A stretch of DNA of 35,038 nucleotides. Source: Sphingomonas taxi (lineage in GTDB: Bacteria; Pseudomonadota; Alphaproteobacteria; Sphingomonadales; Sphingomonadaceae). The notes beneath the pieces were generated by a model. That model saw only the letters and a list, made by a program, of their open reading frames with translations, had not been told where the DNA came from and ran no database searches. This document shows positions 15,693 to 22,822 of the stretch, piece after piece. The first letter of the stretch is position 1; every line of letters starts with the position of its first letter. The translations under genes were made by a program, and so were the position numbers. The DNA is taken from NCBI GenBank assembly GCA_003240625.1, contig QFMX01000017.1, forward strand, positions 1 to 35,038, read 5' to 3'.

Positions 15693-16487
15693 TCAGACGA
15701 TCCGTTCGGCTTCCATCTTCTTGATCTCGGCGATCGCCTTGGCGGGGTTGAGGCCCTTGGGGCACGCGTTCGCGCAGTTCATGATGGTGTGGCAGCGATA
15801 CAGGCGGAACGGATCTTCCAGCTCGTCGAGGCGCTCGCCGGTCATCTCGTCGCGGCTATCGGCGAGCCAGCGATAGGCCTGCAACAGGATCGCGGGGCCG
15901 AGGAACTTGTCGGCGTTCCACCAGTAGCTCGGGCACGAGGTCGAGCAGCAGGCGCACAGGATGCACTCGTACAGGCCGTCGAGCTTCGAGCGGTCTTCCG
16001 GCGATTGGAGGCGTTCCTTGCCCGAGGGCGGCGGGGTGACGGTCTGCAGCCACGGCTTCACCGACGAATATTGCGCGTAGAAGTGCGTGAAGTCGGGAAC
16101 GAGGTCCTTGATCACGTCCATGTGCGGCAGCGGGGTGATCTGGACCTCGCCCTTGCAATCCTCGATCGCGGTCGTGCAGGCGAGCCCGTTCTTGCCGTTG
16201 ATGTTCATCGAGCACGACCCGCAAATGCCCTCGCGGCACGAGCGGCGGAAGGTGAGCGAAGAGTCATGCTCGCTCTTCATCTTGATCAGCGCGTCGAGCA
16301 CCATCGGGCCGGTGTCGTCGAGATCGAGCGCGAACGTGTCGTAACGCGGGTTCTCACCCGAATCCGGATCGTAGCGATAGACCTTGAACGATTTCAGACG
16401 CTTGCTGTCCCCCGAACCCTGGCTGGTCGAGGCGTGCTTGACGCCCTTCTTGACGACGCTGTTTTTCGGGAGCGAGAATTCGGCCAT
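15693..16487 (-). CDS. sdhB: Succinate dehydrogenase iron-sulfur subunit
   Basis: Carries electrons from FAD in SdhA to quinone at SdhC/D. 264 residues from ATG 16487 (MAEFSLPKNSVVKKGVKH); the open frame extends to 16589, but that part holds the promoter. [2Fe-2S] ligands in SCREGICGSC with the later LAC; [4Fe-4S] in CILCACCSTSCP; [3Fe-4S] in CHTIMNCANACPKGLNP. It has its own candidate promoter and is separated from sdhCDA by about 1.8 kb carrying orf90, hicB, hicA and a ClpP-like gene, so it is unlikely to share the sdhCDA transcript simply. Ribosome site is weak. Confidence 0.97.
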   Translation of the reverse strand: MAEFSLPKNSVVKKGVKHASTSQGSGDSKRLKSFKVYRYDPDSGENPRYDTFALDLDDTGPMVLDALIKMKSEHDSSLTFRRSCREGICGSCSMNINGKNGLACTTAIEDCKGEVQITPLPHMDVIKDLVPDFTHFYAQYSSVKPWLQTVTPPPSGKERLQSPEDRSKLDGLYECILCACCSTSCPSYWWNADKFLGPAILLQAYRWLADSRDEMTGERLDELEDPFRLYRCHTIMNCANACPKGLNPAKAIAEIKKMEAERIV

Positions 16488-16511
16488 TGCGAGCGGTCCG
16501 TCCGTGGTGTG

Positions 16512-16517
16512 ATTATA
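16512..16517 (-). promoter_or_regulatory. Candidate -10 box for sdhB
   Basis: Consensus TATAAT on the minus strand (CATAACCTATAATCACACC), 24 nt before the sdhB start. The -35 is weak (TGTCAT, 18 bp spacing). The promoter is bracketed by a 10 bp inverted repeat, TTGCGAGCGG (16487-16496 on the plus strand) and CCGCTCGCAA (16549-16558), which could be an operator pair. Confidence 0.45.
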
Positions 16518-16620
16518 GGTTATGGGAGCCGATACATGACACGGGCCCCGCTCGCAAATGCTTAGCTTCGCGGGTGCAACATGGGTCACCCACCCTGCCG
16601 CGTCGCCTGCTCCCCAGGGC

Positions 16621-17202
16621 CTAGATGATATCGAGGATGAGGCCGAGGTCGCGCGCTTCCTCGGCTTCGATGTACCAGTTGGAGGGGGCCTTCTTCTTAA
16701 GCTCCTCGAGCGATACCTTCGAGCCTTCGACGATCGCGCGGAAGCCCTCCTCCTGGATGTTGATCGAGTCCTCGATCTCGTGGAGCTTGGCCTTCAGCGT
16801 GTAGGACAGCGTGTTGAGCGGGCCGTTGAGCTCGATCGTGCTCTGCATCTGGCGCTCGTGTATCATGATGCGGCTATTGCGCGTCAGGAAACGGCTGTCG
16901 ACCGGGAAGGCGGACATGAACGTCGCGCCGGCGGAATAGACCGCGACCTTGCCGAGGAAGAGCGTCTCGCGGCCAGTATATTCGCGGAGCAGGCGGATGT
17001 TGTCGCCCATCGCGCGCGCGACTTCGGGGTCGCCGCCGAGCGTGGTGATCGAGACTACGAGCGGGCCTTCGGTGGGGGCAGCGACGAGTTGCGATTTGAA
17101 AGTATCGTACATCGCGTCGTCGACGGGGCCGTGGAGGTGGATATGGGGTGCGGCGAGCAACGGGTAGTTGCGGGCGTTCGATGCGGGTGATGTGTCGGTC
17201 AT
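16621..17202 (-). CDS. ClpP-like serine peptidase family protein
   Basis: ClpP/SppA-fold (peptidase S14-like) protein, 193 residues from ATG 17202. The order of motifs follows ClpP: LVVSITTLGGDPEVARAM, then the nucleophile Ser90 in VYSAGATFMSAFP, then His115 in SRIMIHERQM. The Ser-His spacing of 25 equals that of E. coli ClpP. The third triad position aligns to Asn175 (SNWYIEAEEARDLGL) instead of Asp, so either the triad is altered or my alignment is off by a residue. There is no signal peptide. It is not the housekeeping ClpP: the N-terminus and the axial-loop region differ and no clpX is nearby. Partner and substrate are unknown. Confidence 0.75.
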   Translation of the reverse strand: MTDTSPASNARNYPLLAAPHIHLHGPVDDAMYDTFKSQLVAAPTEGPLVVSITTLGGDPEVARAMGDNIRLLREYTGRETLFLGKVAVYSAGATFMSAFPVDSRFLTRNSRIMIHERQMQSTIELNGPLNTLSYTLKAKLHEIEDSINIQEEGFRAIVEGSKVSLEELKKKAPSNWYIEAEEARDLGLILDII

Positions 17203-17263
17203 GCCGCGGCTAACTTTCGCGGGGGGAGTGGGTTCCGAGGGGCGGGACAAAAGGTCAAGATGC

Positions 17264-17461
17264 CTAGAGCTTCGTGCCGAGGCCCGCCTGTTTCAGGACG
17301 GCGTTGGCCGTATGGCGGGACAGGATCGTGCCGTCGACGACGATCGGGCGCGATGCATGTGGACTGCGCCAGATTTCGTGGTCACCCTTCCCGCTTCTCA
17401 CGAAGGTGCATCCGTTGGCCGTGAGGATATCGCGAACCTGCGCGGTATATCCCCGGACCAT
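17264..17461 (-). CDS. hicA: HicA-type mRNA interferase toxin
   Basis: 65 residues, dsRBD-like HicA/YcfA fold, predicted to cleave mRNA when free of its antitoxin. Visible hallmarks are TANGCTFVRSGKGDHEIW, with the catalytic-type His in GDHEIW, followed by IVVDGTILSRHTANAVLKQAGL. The ATG at 17461 is preceded by AAGG within the 6-nt gap after the hicB stop, so the two are co-translated. The gene order is antitoxin first, toxin second. Type II modules are usually autorepressed by the antitoxin, though this HicB shows no obvious DNA-binding tail. Confidence 0.85.
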   Translation of the reverse strand: MVRGYTAQVRDILTANGCTFVRSGKGDHEIWRSPHASRPIVVDGTILSRHTANAVLKQAGLGTKL

Positions 17462-17467
17462 GATGCC

Positions 17468-17716
17468 TTAGGCCGCGATCTCGAAATCGCGTTCATGGTG
17501 CGCGATGATGCGGATGCGGTGCGGGCCGATGATGCGCGCGCGATCGGCGTTATCGTCCGCGTGAATGTCGAGGAGGTCGGGCAGCATGGCCGCGGCTTTT
17601 TCCACCAGTGCTTCGAGCGTGGCGGCGTCGGCGGCGAATCCGGGGATGTCGCCGTCTACCGAATACCAGACGCTGGCTTCGGGGTCGTAGTCTGCACGGA
17701 TCGTCCAGTGCGCCAT
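17468..17716 (-). CDS. hicB: HicB-like antitoxin (DUF1902 type)
   Basis: 82 residues from ATG 17716, with GAGG 6 nt upstream. The open frame continues upstream through a repeat but without support. MAHWTIRADYDPEASVWYSV then DIPGFAADAATLEALVEKAAAMLP is the HicB/DUF1902 partial RNase H-like fold. The end IIGPHRIRIIAHHERDFEIAA lacks a clear helix-turn-helix or ribbon-helix-helix. It directly precedes hicA, supporting a toxin-antitoxin pair inserted between orf90 and the ClpP-like gene. Confidence 0.82.
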   Translation of the reverse strand: MAHWTIRADYDPEASVWYSVDGDIPGFAADAATLEALVEKAAAMLPDLLDIHADDNADRARIIGPHRIRIIAHHERDFEIAA

Positions 17717-18027
17717 GTCGAGCCTCGCCTTTCCGCGGATTGCCGGGGTTGGTGTACGCGGGAATGTGGTTTGGCGCCACAGGTGCGGCGGCGGCACGTT
17801 CGATGGGGATGATTGATCGGGGGGGGAGCGTCGATCGAGCGGTTGGGACGAATCGCGGCGCTTTTTTCGCCCCTCCCTGGAAGGGAGGGGTGGGGGTGGG
17901 TCGGGTTCCGCTTGACGCTGTCGTGGTGGCTCGAGCTGGCCGACCCACCCCCGGCCCCTCCCTTTCAGGGAGGGGGGGCGTCGCGGGGGGGTGTTGCGTT
18001 CTGGTTTATTGCCGGGTTTGGGTGGCT
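17717..18027. other. Gene-free gap upstream of hicB
   Basis: The hicBA promoter presumably lies in 17717-17800. The rest is mainly the GC-rich palindromic repeat at 17870-17977. No protein with a ribosome site was found. Confidence 0.5.
17870..17977. repeat. Two-armed C/T-rich palindromic repeat
   Basis: Each arm is itself a hairpin, CCCCTCCCT-GGA-AGGGAGGGG on the left and CCCCTCCCT-TTC-AGGGAGGGG on the right. They are joined inward by GTGGGTCGG and CCGACCCAC, around about 35 bp. It has the same overall two-arm plan as the other elements but with a different loop and inner motif. Confidence 0.8.
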
Positions 18028-18300
18028 TTACGCTTCCCGGTTTGTGCGCTTGTGCTGGAGGATCCAGCCTACCAAGCCGCCCGGGACCCCGCCTACCAGC
18101 GAGAATAACGCGTAGAAGGTTATCGCGATCTTCTGAGGTTCTTCGCCCACACCGCGTGGTTCTATGCCGTAGACGTAGATCGCAGCTAAGATTGCGACGA
18201 CTGCCGGCCATAGAAAGCCGGCGATCATCGGTTGGAAGCGTGTCAGGAGCCCCACCGCGACGGGCACCAGGAACCCGATCGCGATGATGGCCCAAATCAT
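18028..18300 (-). CDS. Small three-helix membrane protein after sdhA
   Basis: 90 residues from ATG 18300, 16 nt after the sdhA stop, so probably co-transcribed with sdhCDA. Three hydrophobic segments are visible: residues about 2-20 (WAIIAIGFLVPVAVGLL), 25-45 (IAGFLWPAVVAILAAIYVYG) and 62-82 (FYALFSLVGGVPGGLVGWIL), with a basic C-terminus (QHKRTNREA). I do not recognise the family. An accessory role to succinate dehydrogenase is possible only by position. Confidence 0.65.
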   Translation of the reverse strand: MIWAIIAIGFLVPVAVGLLTRFQPMIAGFLWPAVVAILAAIYVYGIEPRGVGEEPQKIAITFYALFSLVGGVPGGLVGWILQHKRTNREA

Positions 18301-18316
18301 CAGTGTACCCGCTTCA

Positions 18317-20116
18317 TCAATATACCCGCTTCTTGGGCTTGATGTAGTCGACGTCGTCGGTGAGCGTGTAGTCGTGGACCGGGCGGAAATCGATCTTGGT
18401 CTCGCCGCCCTTGCCGCCCCAGCCATCGAAGGTGGTGATGGTGTGCTTCATCCAGTTGGCGTCGTCGCGCTCGGGGAAGTCCTCGTGCATGTGCGCGCCG
18501 CGCGACTCGGTGCGGTTGGCGGCCGAGTTCATCGTCACCACCGCCTGGCCGATCAAATTGTCGAGCTCCATCGTCTCGACCAGATCGGTGTTCCAGATCA
18601 TGCTGCGATCCTTCACGGCGACGTCGGTCATCCGGTTGTAGATCCCAGCCATCTTCTCGACGCCCTGGTTCAGCAGCTCGGTGTCGCGGAACACCGCGCA
18701 ATGCTTCTGCATGGTCTGCTGCATGTCGAGACGGATCTGCGCGGTGGGCGAGCCGCCCGACGCATTGCGGAACGTGTCGAGACGCGTCAGCGCCAGTTCC
18801 TCGGATCCCTTGGGCAGCGGGGCGTGGCTCGTGCCGGGCTTCAGCGTGTCCTTGATGCGCAGGCCGGTCGCGCGGCCGAACACCACGAGATCGATCAGGC
18901 TGTTCGAGCCGAGGCGGTTGGCACCGTGGACCGAGACGCAGGCCGCTTCGCCGACCGCGAACAGGCCGGGGACGACCGCGTCGGGGTTGCCGTCGACGAG
19001 GTTGACGACCTCACCGTGGAAGTTGGTCGGGATGCCGCCCATGTTGTAATGCACCGTCGGTGTGACCGGCAAAGGCTGGCGCGTGAGATCGACGCCCGCG
19101 AAGACTTTCCCAGTCTCGGTGATGCCCGGCAGGCGCTCGGCCAGCACCTTCGGATCGATGTGATCGAGGTGCAGGAAGATGTGGTCGCCGTTCTTGCCGA
19201 CGCCGCGGCCTTCACGCATTTCGAGCGCCATCGAGCGGCTGACGACGTCGCGCGAGGCGAGGTCCTTCGCCGACGGGGCATAACGCTCCATGAAGCGCTC
19301 GCCCTCGGAGTTGGTCAGGTAACCGCCCTCACCGCGTGCGCCCTCGGTGATGAGCACGCCCGCGCCGTAGATACCGGTCGGGTGGAACTGAACGAACTCC
19401 ATGTCCTGCAATGGCAGCCCGGCGCGGAGCACCATCGCGTTGCCGTCACCGGTGCAGGTGTGCGCCGAGGTCGCCGAGAAATAGACGCGGCCATAGCCGC
19501 CGGTGGCGAGCACGGTCTGGTGGCTGCGGAAGCGGTGGATCGAGCCGTCTTCCATGCACAGCGCGATGACGCCGCGGCAGACGCCGTTTTCCATGATCAG
19601 GTCGAGCGCGAAATACTCGACGAAGAAGTCCGTGTTGTACTTCAGGCTCTGCTGGTACAGCGCGTGGAGCATCGCGTGGCCGGTGCGGTCGGCGGCGGCG
19701 GCGGTGCGCTGGACCGGGGGCCCCTCGCCCATGTTCTGCATGTGGCCGCCGAACGGACGCTGATAGATCGTGCCGTTCTCGTTACGGCTGAACGGCATGC
19801 CGGCATGTTCCAGCTCGTAGACCGCCTGCGGGGCTTCGCGGCACAGATACTCGATCGCGTCCTGGTCGCCGAGCCAGTCGGACCCCTTGACGGTGTCGAA
19901 CATATGCCAGGTCCAGTGATCCGGCGAGTTGTTGCCGAGCGAAGCGGCGATACCGCCTTGGGCTGCAACGGTATGCGAGCGGGTCGGGAAGACCTTGGTG
20001 ATGCACGCGGTCTTCAGGCCGCTCTCGGCGATGCCCATCGTCGCGCGCAGGCCGGACCCGCCGGCACCGACGACGACCGCATCATAGGTATGATCGATGA
20101 TCTTGTAGGCAGACAT
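18317..20116 (-). CDS. sdhA: Succinate dehydrogenase flavoprotein subunit
   Basis: Oxidises succinate to fumarate on covalently bound FAD. 599 residues from ATG 20116; a longer frame to 20332 overlaps sdhD and is rejected. The N-terminal Rossmann motif is VVVGAGGSGLRA; the FAD-linked His is in TRSHTVAAQGGIAASLG; FVQFHPTGIYGAG and TEGARGEGGYLTN are the active-site motifs; VHGANRLGSNSL binds the flavin. The start codon overlaps the sdhD stop (TGATG), giving translational coupling. Family length matches. Confidence 0.98.
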   Translation of the reverse strand: MSAYKIIDHTYDAVVVGAGGSGLRATMGIAESGLKTACITKVFPTRSHTVAAQGGIAASLGNNSPDHWTWHMFDTVKGSDWLGDQDAIEYLCREAPQAVYELEHAGMPFSRNENGTIYQRPFGGHMQNMGEGPPVQRTAAAADRTGHAMLHALYQQSLKYNTDFFVEYFALDLIMENGVCRGVIALCMEDGSIHRFRSHQTVLATGGYGRVYFSATSAHTCTGDGNAMVLRAGLPLQDMEFVQFHPTGIYGAGVLITEGARGEGGYLTNSEGERFMERYAPSAKDLASRDVVSRSMALEMREGRGVGKNGDHIFLHLDHIDPKVLAERLPGITETGKVFAGVDLTRQPLPVTPTVHYNMGGIPTNFHGEVVNLVDGNPDAVVPGLFAVGEAACVSVHGANRLGSNSLIDLVVFGRATGLRIKDTLKPGTSHAPLPKGSEELALTRLDTFRNASGGSPTAQIRLDMQQTMQKHCAVFRDTELLNQGVEKMAGIYNRMTDVAVKDRSMIWNTDLVETMELDNLIGQAVVTMNSAANRTESRGAHMHEDFPERDDANWMKHTITTFDGWGGKGGETKIDFRPVHDYTLTDDVDYIKPKKRVY

Positions 20117-20502
20117 CAGGCGGGGGCTCCGGAGAAGGCGACCTTCAGGATCGCGAACAGGGCGATGCCGCCCAGCGTGAAGGTGAACAGGTTGAGGAGG
20201 ATCATCGTCACGACACGGCTCTCGCCATGCTGGTAATCCTCGATCACGACCTGAAGACCGAGACGGAAGTGATAGAATACCGAGAGGATCAGCAGCGCCA
20301 TCGGCACCGCGACCCAGGCGGATTGCAGCCACATGTGGACCGCGGCGTAATCATAGCCGGGCATCCGCGCGACCGAGATCATCAGCCACAGCATGAGGAA
20401 CAGGTTCGAGCCTGCGGTCAGCCGCTGCCGCCACCAGTGATGCGCGCCGTGTTTCGCGCTGCCGAGGCCGCGGACGCGACCGATTGCCGTACCCGAACCC
20501 AT
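20116..20502 (-). CDS. sdhD: Succinate dehydrogenase membrane anchor subunit
   Basis: 128 residues with three membrane helices (about 33-50, 57-80, 98-120). With SdhC it anchors SdhAB, binds heme b and forms the quinone site. SAKHGAHHWWRQRLTAGSNL at the start and VFYHFRLGLQVVIEDYQH in the second helix region are typical; the His there is the likely heme ligand and the Asp-Tyr pair the quinone residue. The start overlaps the sdhC stop (TAATG) and the stop overlaps the sdhA start. Confidence 0.94.
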   Translation of the reverse strand: MGSGTAIGRVRGLGSAKHGAHHWWRQRLTAGSNLFLMLWLMISVARMPGYDYAAVHMWLQSAWVAVPMALLILSVFYHFRLGLQVVIEDYQHGESRVVTMILLNLFTFTLGGIALFAILKVAFSGAPA

Positions 20503-20912
20503 TACTTGATCCCCATGTAGAGCCAGAACACGATCGTCAGAGCTACCGAGGCGACCATCGTCGCCAGCGCACCCATCTTGTTCCGCTTCAGTTCGTAGCC
20601 GGCGCCGATATCGAGCACCATGTGACGGATACCGGTCATCATGTGCTGGAACAGCGACAGCGTCAGGCCAACCGCGACGATATAGCCGAGGATATTAAGC
20701 CGGCCGGTGTCGGTGGTGAACACGTCGACGAAGGTCGCATAGGCCTGATCGCCCGCGGCGATCGCGGCGAGCCACCAGACGAGCAGCAGGCTGCCGACGG
20801 TCGCCATCCCGCTGCCGGTCGCGCGGTGCAGGATCGAGACCAGCATGTGCGGGCCCCATTTATAGACCTGCAGATGGGGAGAGAGCGGGCGTGCCGGGTT
20901 GCGCGATGCCAA
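20502..20912 (-). CDS. sdhC: Succinate dehydrogenase cytochrome b556 subunit
   Basis: 136 residues from a TTG start at 20912, first gene of sdhCDA. This start gives MASRNPARPLSPHLQVYKWG, the usual SdhC N-terminus, and has GAGGA about 8 nt upstream. A GTG at 20993 would add 27 residues (MANRSPDLYIVNQDN...) that resemble no SdhC and cover the probable operator/promoter. SILHRATGSGMATVG is the family signature; three membrane helices follow, and the heme-ligand His lies in SLFQHMMTGIRHMVLD. Confidence 0.93.
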   Translation of the reverse strand: MASRNPARPLSPHLQVYKWGPHMLVSILHRATGSGMATVGSLLLVWWLAAIAAGDQAYATFVDVFTTDTGRLNILGYIVAVGLTLSLFQHMMTGIRHMVLDIGAGYELKRNKMGALATMVASVALTIVFWLYMGIK

Positions 20913-20940
20913 GGGCGGAGTCCTCGAACCAGAAGATGAC

Positions 20941-20961
20941 GAACCAAAATTATCTTGGTTC
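20941..20961 (-). promoter_or_regulatory. Inverted repeat, possible operator in the sdhCDA leader
   Basis: GAACCAA - 7 nt - TTGGTTC, a perfect 7 bp inverted repeat in an AT-rich island. A TATATT on the minus strand at 20964-20969 is a possible -10, with only a weak -35. It lies about 30-50 nt before the sdhC TTG start. The regulator is unknown. Nothing else is seen in the gap up to 21176. Confidence 0.4.
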
Positions 20962-21176
20962 ACAATATATAGATCGGGCGACCTATTAGCCACCGCGTGC
21001 TGCGATGCAACCCATTGGGCGCGGTGCGATAACCCATGACACCGCGAACCGTGCTGCCGCCGGAGCCACGATGCCGGACGGAATTACCGGACGGGACGGA
21101 TGCGAAATGATTTTGCGCAGAGGCCGCGGCGCGACCGATCCCTAACCCGGCCTTAAGACATACGCTGTAGCGCCGG

Positions 21177-21695
21177 ATGCGCATACCCGATCCGGAGTCC
21201 ATCGTCTTGACCACCACCGACCTGCCGGTTCCCGGCGCGATTGCGGCCTCTGTCGACCTCGCGGCACGGCTGCGGGTTTTCGACTTCGACGGATCGCTGA
21301 ACAACGCGAGCCGCGAAGTCTGGGCGGCGCTGGCGCCCGAGATCACGCATGTCTCGAAGGCGTATTGGGAGCAGTGGCTGCGCTGTTTCTCCGACGGGCG
21401 GATCTGGGCACCGCACGAGACCGAGCAGATGATCGAGGTCGGCTGCACGTTCCTGCGCAATCGCTTCCTCGATACGAGCGGGCGCGCCTGGATCGAGTCG
21501 GTCGAGCGATCCGTCGCGGCGGCCTATGTCGCCGGTGTGTCGCCGATGGCGCTGCTGTCGATGATCAGCGCGAGCGACCGTGCGGCGCTGGAGGTGCTGA
21601 TGCGGCGGGTCGACCGGTCGGATGCCAAGCTGCCGGTCTATATCGACACGCTGATGCGGCTGTCCGCGCTGGAAGGTGAGATTACCGTCGCGATC
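21177..21695 (+). pseudogene. N-terminal fragment of a soluble chemoreceptor, cut by an IS
   Basis: 173 codons from ATG 21177 encode an all-helical sensor segment (REVWAALAPEITHVSKAYWE ... YVAGVSPMALLSMISASDR). It corresponds in layout to the N-terminal sensor of the intact receptor at 22823-24265 (FWRHYL, SGIPLPALLSSLA). The frame runs into the IS at 21696 and stops after four IS-derived codons. The other side of the IS carries, in the same frame, a receptor-like C-terminus, so the signalling domain of this gene has been deleted. Where the intact paralogue has His (SHRSGIP) this copy has Tyr (AYVAGVS), so the two may have differed in ligand. Confidence 0.7.
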
Positions 21696-22743
21696 GGCTT
21701 TGTTGCATAACGCTCGGAGAGCATGACCGCCCTTTTACTTGAAGATATTACGCGATGCGGACGGTGATCGGCGTTCCCGTTTGGGAGAAGCGATTGAGGA
21801 TTGCAGCACGGACTTTGAGCTCGGTGATCTGACGATCGAAGGTACGGGCCACAATGCGTTGGCTCAGGAGTTTGAAGCAGTGCATTTTGGTCTCGACCAG
21901 ACTGCGGCGATGATAGCCGCTCCACTTCTTCCAGATAGCGCGGCCAAGGCGCTTTGTAGCGCGTAGCGCTTCATTGCGAGCATCGACGCCGGGGCCGTCT
22001 TTCGTCCATGGTTGGCCGTTGCGACGGACCGGGATGACCGCCTCGGCACCACGTTCGGCAATGGCAGCATGGCACGCCCTGGTATCGTAAGCGCCATCTC
22101 CGCCGACGCTGAGTATCTGTTCGTCCTGCGGGATCTGCGCCAGTAGATCGGGCAACGTCGGCGCATCGCCGACGGCATTCGTCGTGACTTCGATGGCCCG
22201 GATATCCAGCGTTCCCGCGTCGATCCCCAGATGCACCTTGCGCCACTGGCGGCGGTAGGAGGCGCCATGCTTGCGCGTCTTCCACTCACCTTCACCGGTC
22301 ATCTTGATGCCCGTGCTGTCGACCAGAAGCCGCAGGCCGCCTGAGCTGGGCCGCCCGCCAAGCTCGACGGCCAACGTCTTCTGCCGTCGGCACAGCGTCG
22401 TATAATCCGGCACCGGCCAGTCCAGCCCGGCAAGCTTGATCAGGCTCGCCACCAACCCTGTCACTTGCCGCAATGGCAGGTTGAACAGCGATTTCAGCGT
22501 CAGGCAGAGCTCAATCGCGCTGTCCGAAAACCGCATCGGCCGACCAGGACGACCGCACGGCTTCGACAGCCAGTGCATCTGCGGATCAAACCATATTTCC
22601 AGCGACCCGCGCCGCTTCAGCGCTGCATTATACTCCGGCCAGTTCGTCGTACGATATTTCGGTGCGGCAGGTTTGGGCATGACGCCCATCTATCCAGCTC
22701 GATTCCCTCGGGGAATCCCCAGCGTCAGTTTTGCAACAAAGCC
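21696..22743 (-). mobile_element. IS5-family (IS903-like) insertion sequence, 1048 bp
   Basis: Terminal inverted repeats GGCTTTGTTGCATAAC (21696-21711) and, inverted, GGCTTTGTTGCAAAAC (22728-22743) match at 15 of 16 positions and resemble the IS903 end GGCTTTGTTG. One intact transposase gene fills the interior. The flanks GTCGCGATC and ACGCGGCTG do not match, so the 9 bp target duplication expected of IS903-type elements is absent. This indicates a deletion or recombination after insertion. Confidence 0.93.
21748..22689 (-). CDS. IS5-family DDE transposase
   Basis: 313 residues, full length. The N-terminus KYRTTNWPEYNAALKRRGSL with IWFD is the IS903-group hallmark. The DDE residues are Asp124 (LLVDSTGIKM), Asp198 (GGDGAYDTRACH) and Glu266 (YHRRSLVETKMH), the last being the Y-R-E-K-type signature. 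There is no frameshift, so the element may still be active. An internal ATG at 22680 (MPKPAAPKYR) is an equally plausible start. Confidence 0.95.
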   Translation of the reverse strand: MGVMPKPAAPKYRTTNWPEYNAALKRRGSLEIWFDPQMHWLSKPCGRPGRPMRFSDSAIELCLTLKSLFNLPLRQVTGLVASLIKLAGLDWPVPDYTTLCRRQKTLAVELGGRPSSGGLRLLVDSTGIKMTGEGEWKTRKHGASYRRQWRKVHLGIDAGTLDIRAIEVTTNAVGDAPTLPDLLAQIPQDEQILSVGGDGAYDTRACHAAIAERGAEAVIPVRRNGQPWTKDGPGVDARNEALRATKRLGRAIWKKWSGYHRRSLVETKMHCFKLLSQRIVARTFDRQITELKVRAAILNRFSQTGTPITVRIA

Positions 22744-22803
22744 ACGCGGCTGGGCAATCTCAAGAACAGCGCGGGCGATTTCGTCGCTAAGGTCGCTGCA
22801 TAA
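22744..22803 (+). pseudogene. C-terminal remnant of the IS-disrupted chemoreceptor
   Basis: After the IS, 19 codons read TRLGNLKNSAGDFVAKVAA and stop. This parallels the C-terminus of the intact receptor downstream (DDQLGVLRGAADGFSASVA). The frame matches the upstream fragment. It ends 19 bp before the ATG of the intact receptor, so the two receptor genes were originally an operon. Confidence 0.6.
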
Positions 22804-22822
22804 CGGACCCTCAGGAGGGGCG

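Noticed and set aside
15550..15765. Extended start of the thioesterase gene
   Set aside because: The extension runs through the palindromic repeat at 15556-15660 and overlaps the sdhB 3' end; ATG 15549 gives the usual length.
21696..22743. Target-site duplication for the IS903-like element
   Set aside because: The 9 bp flanks GTCGCGATC and ACGCGGCTG do not match, and no shorter convincing repeat abuts the ends.
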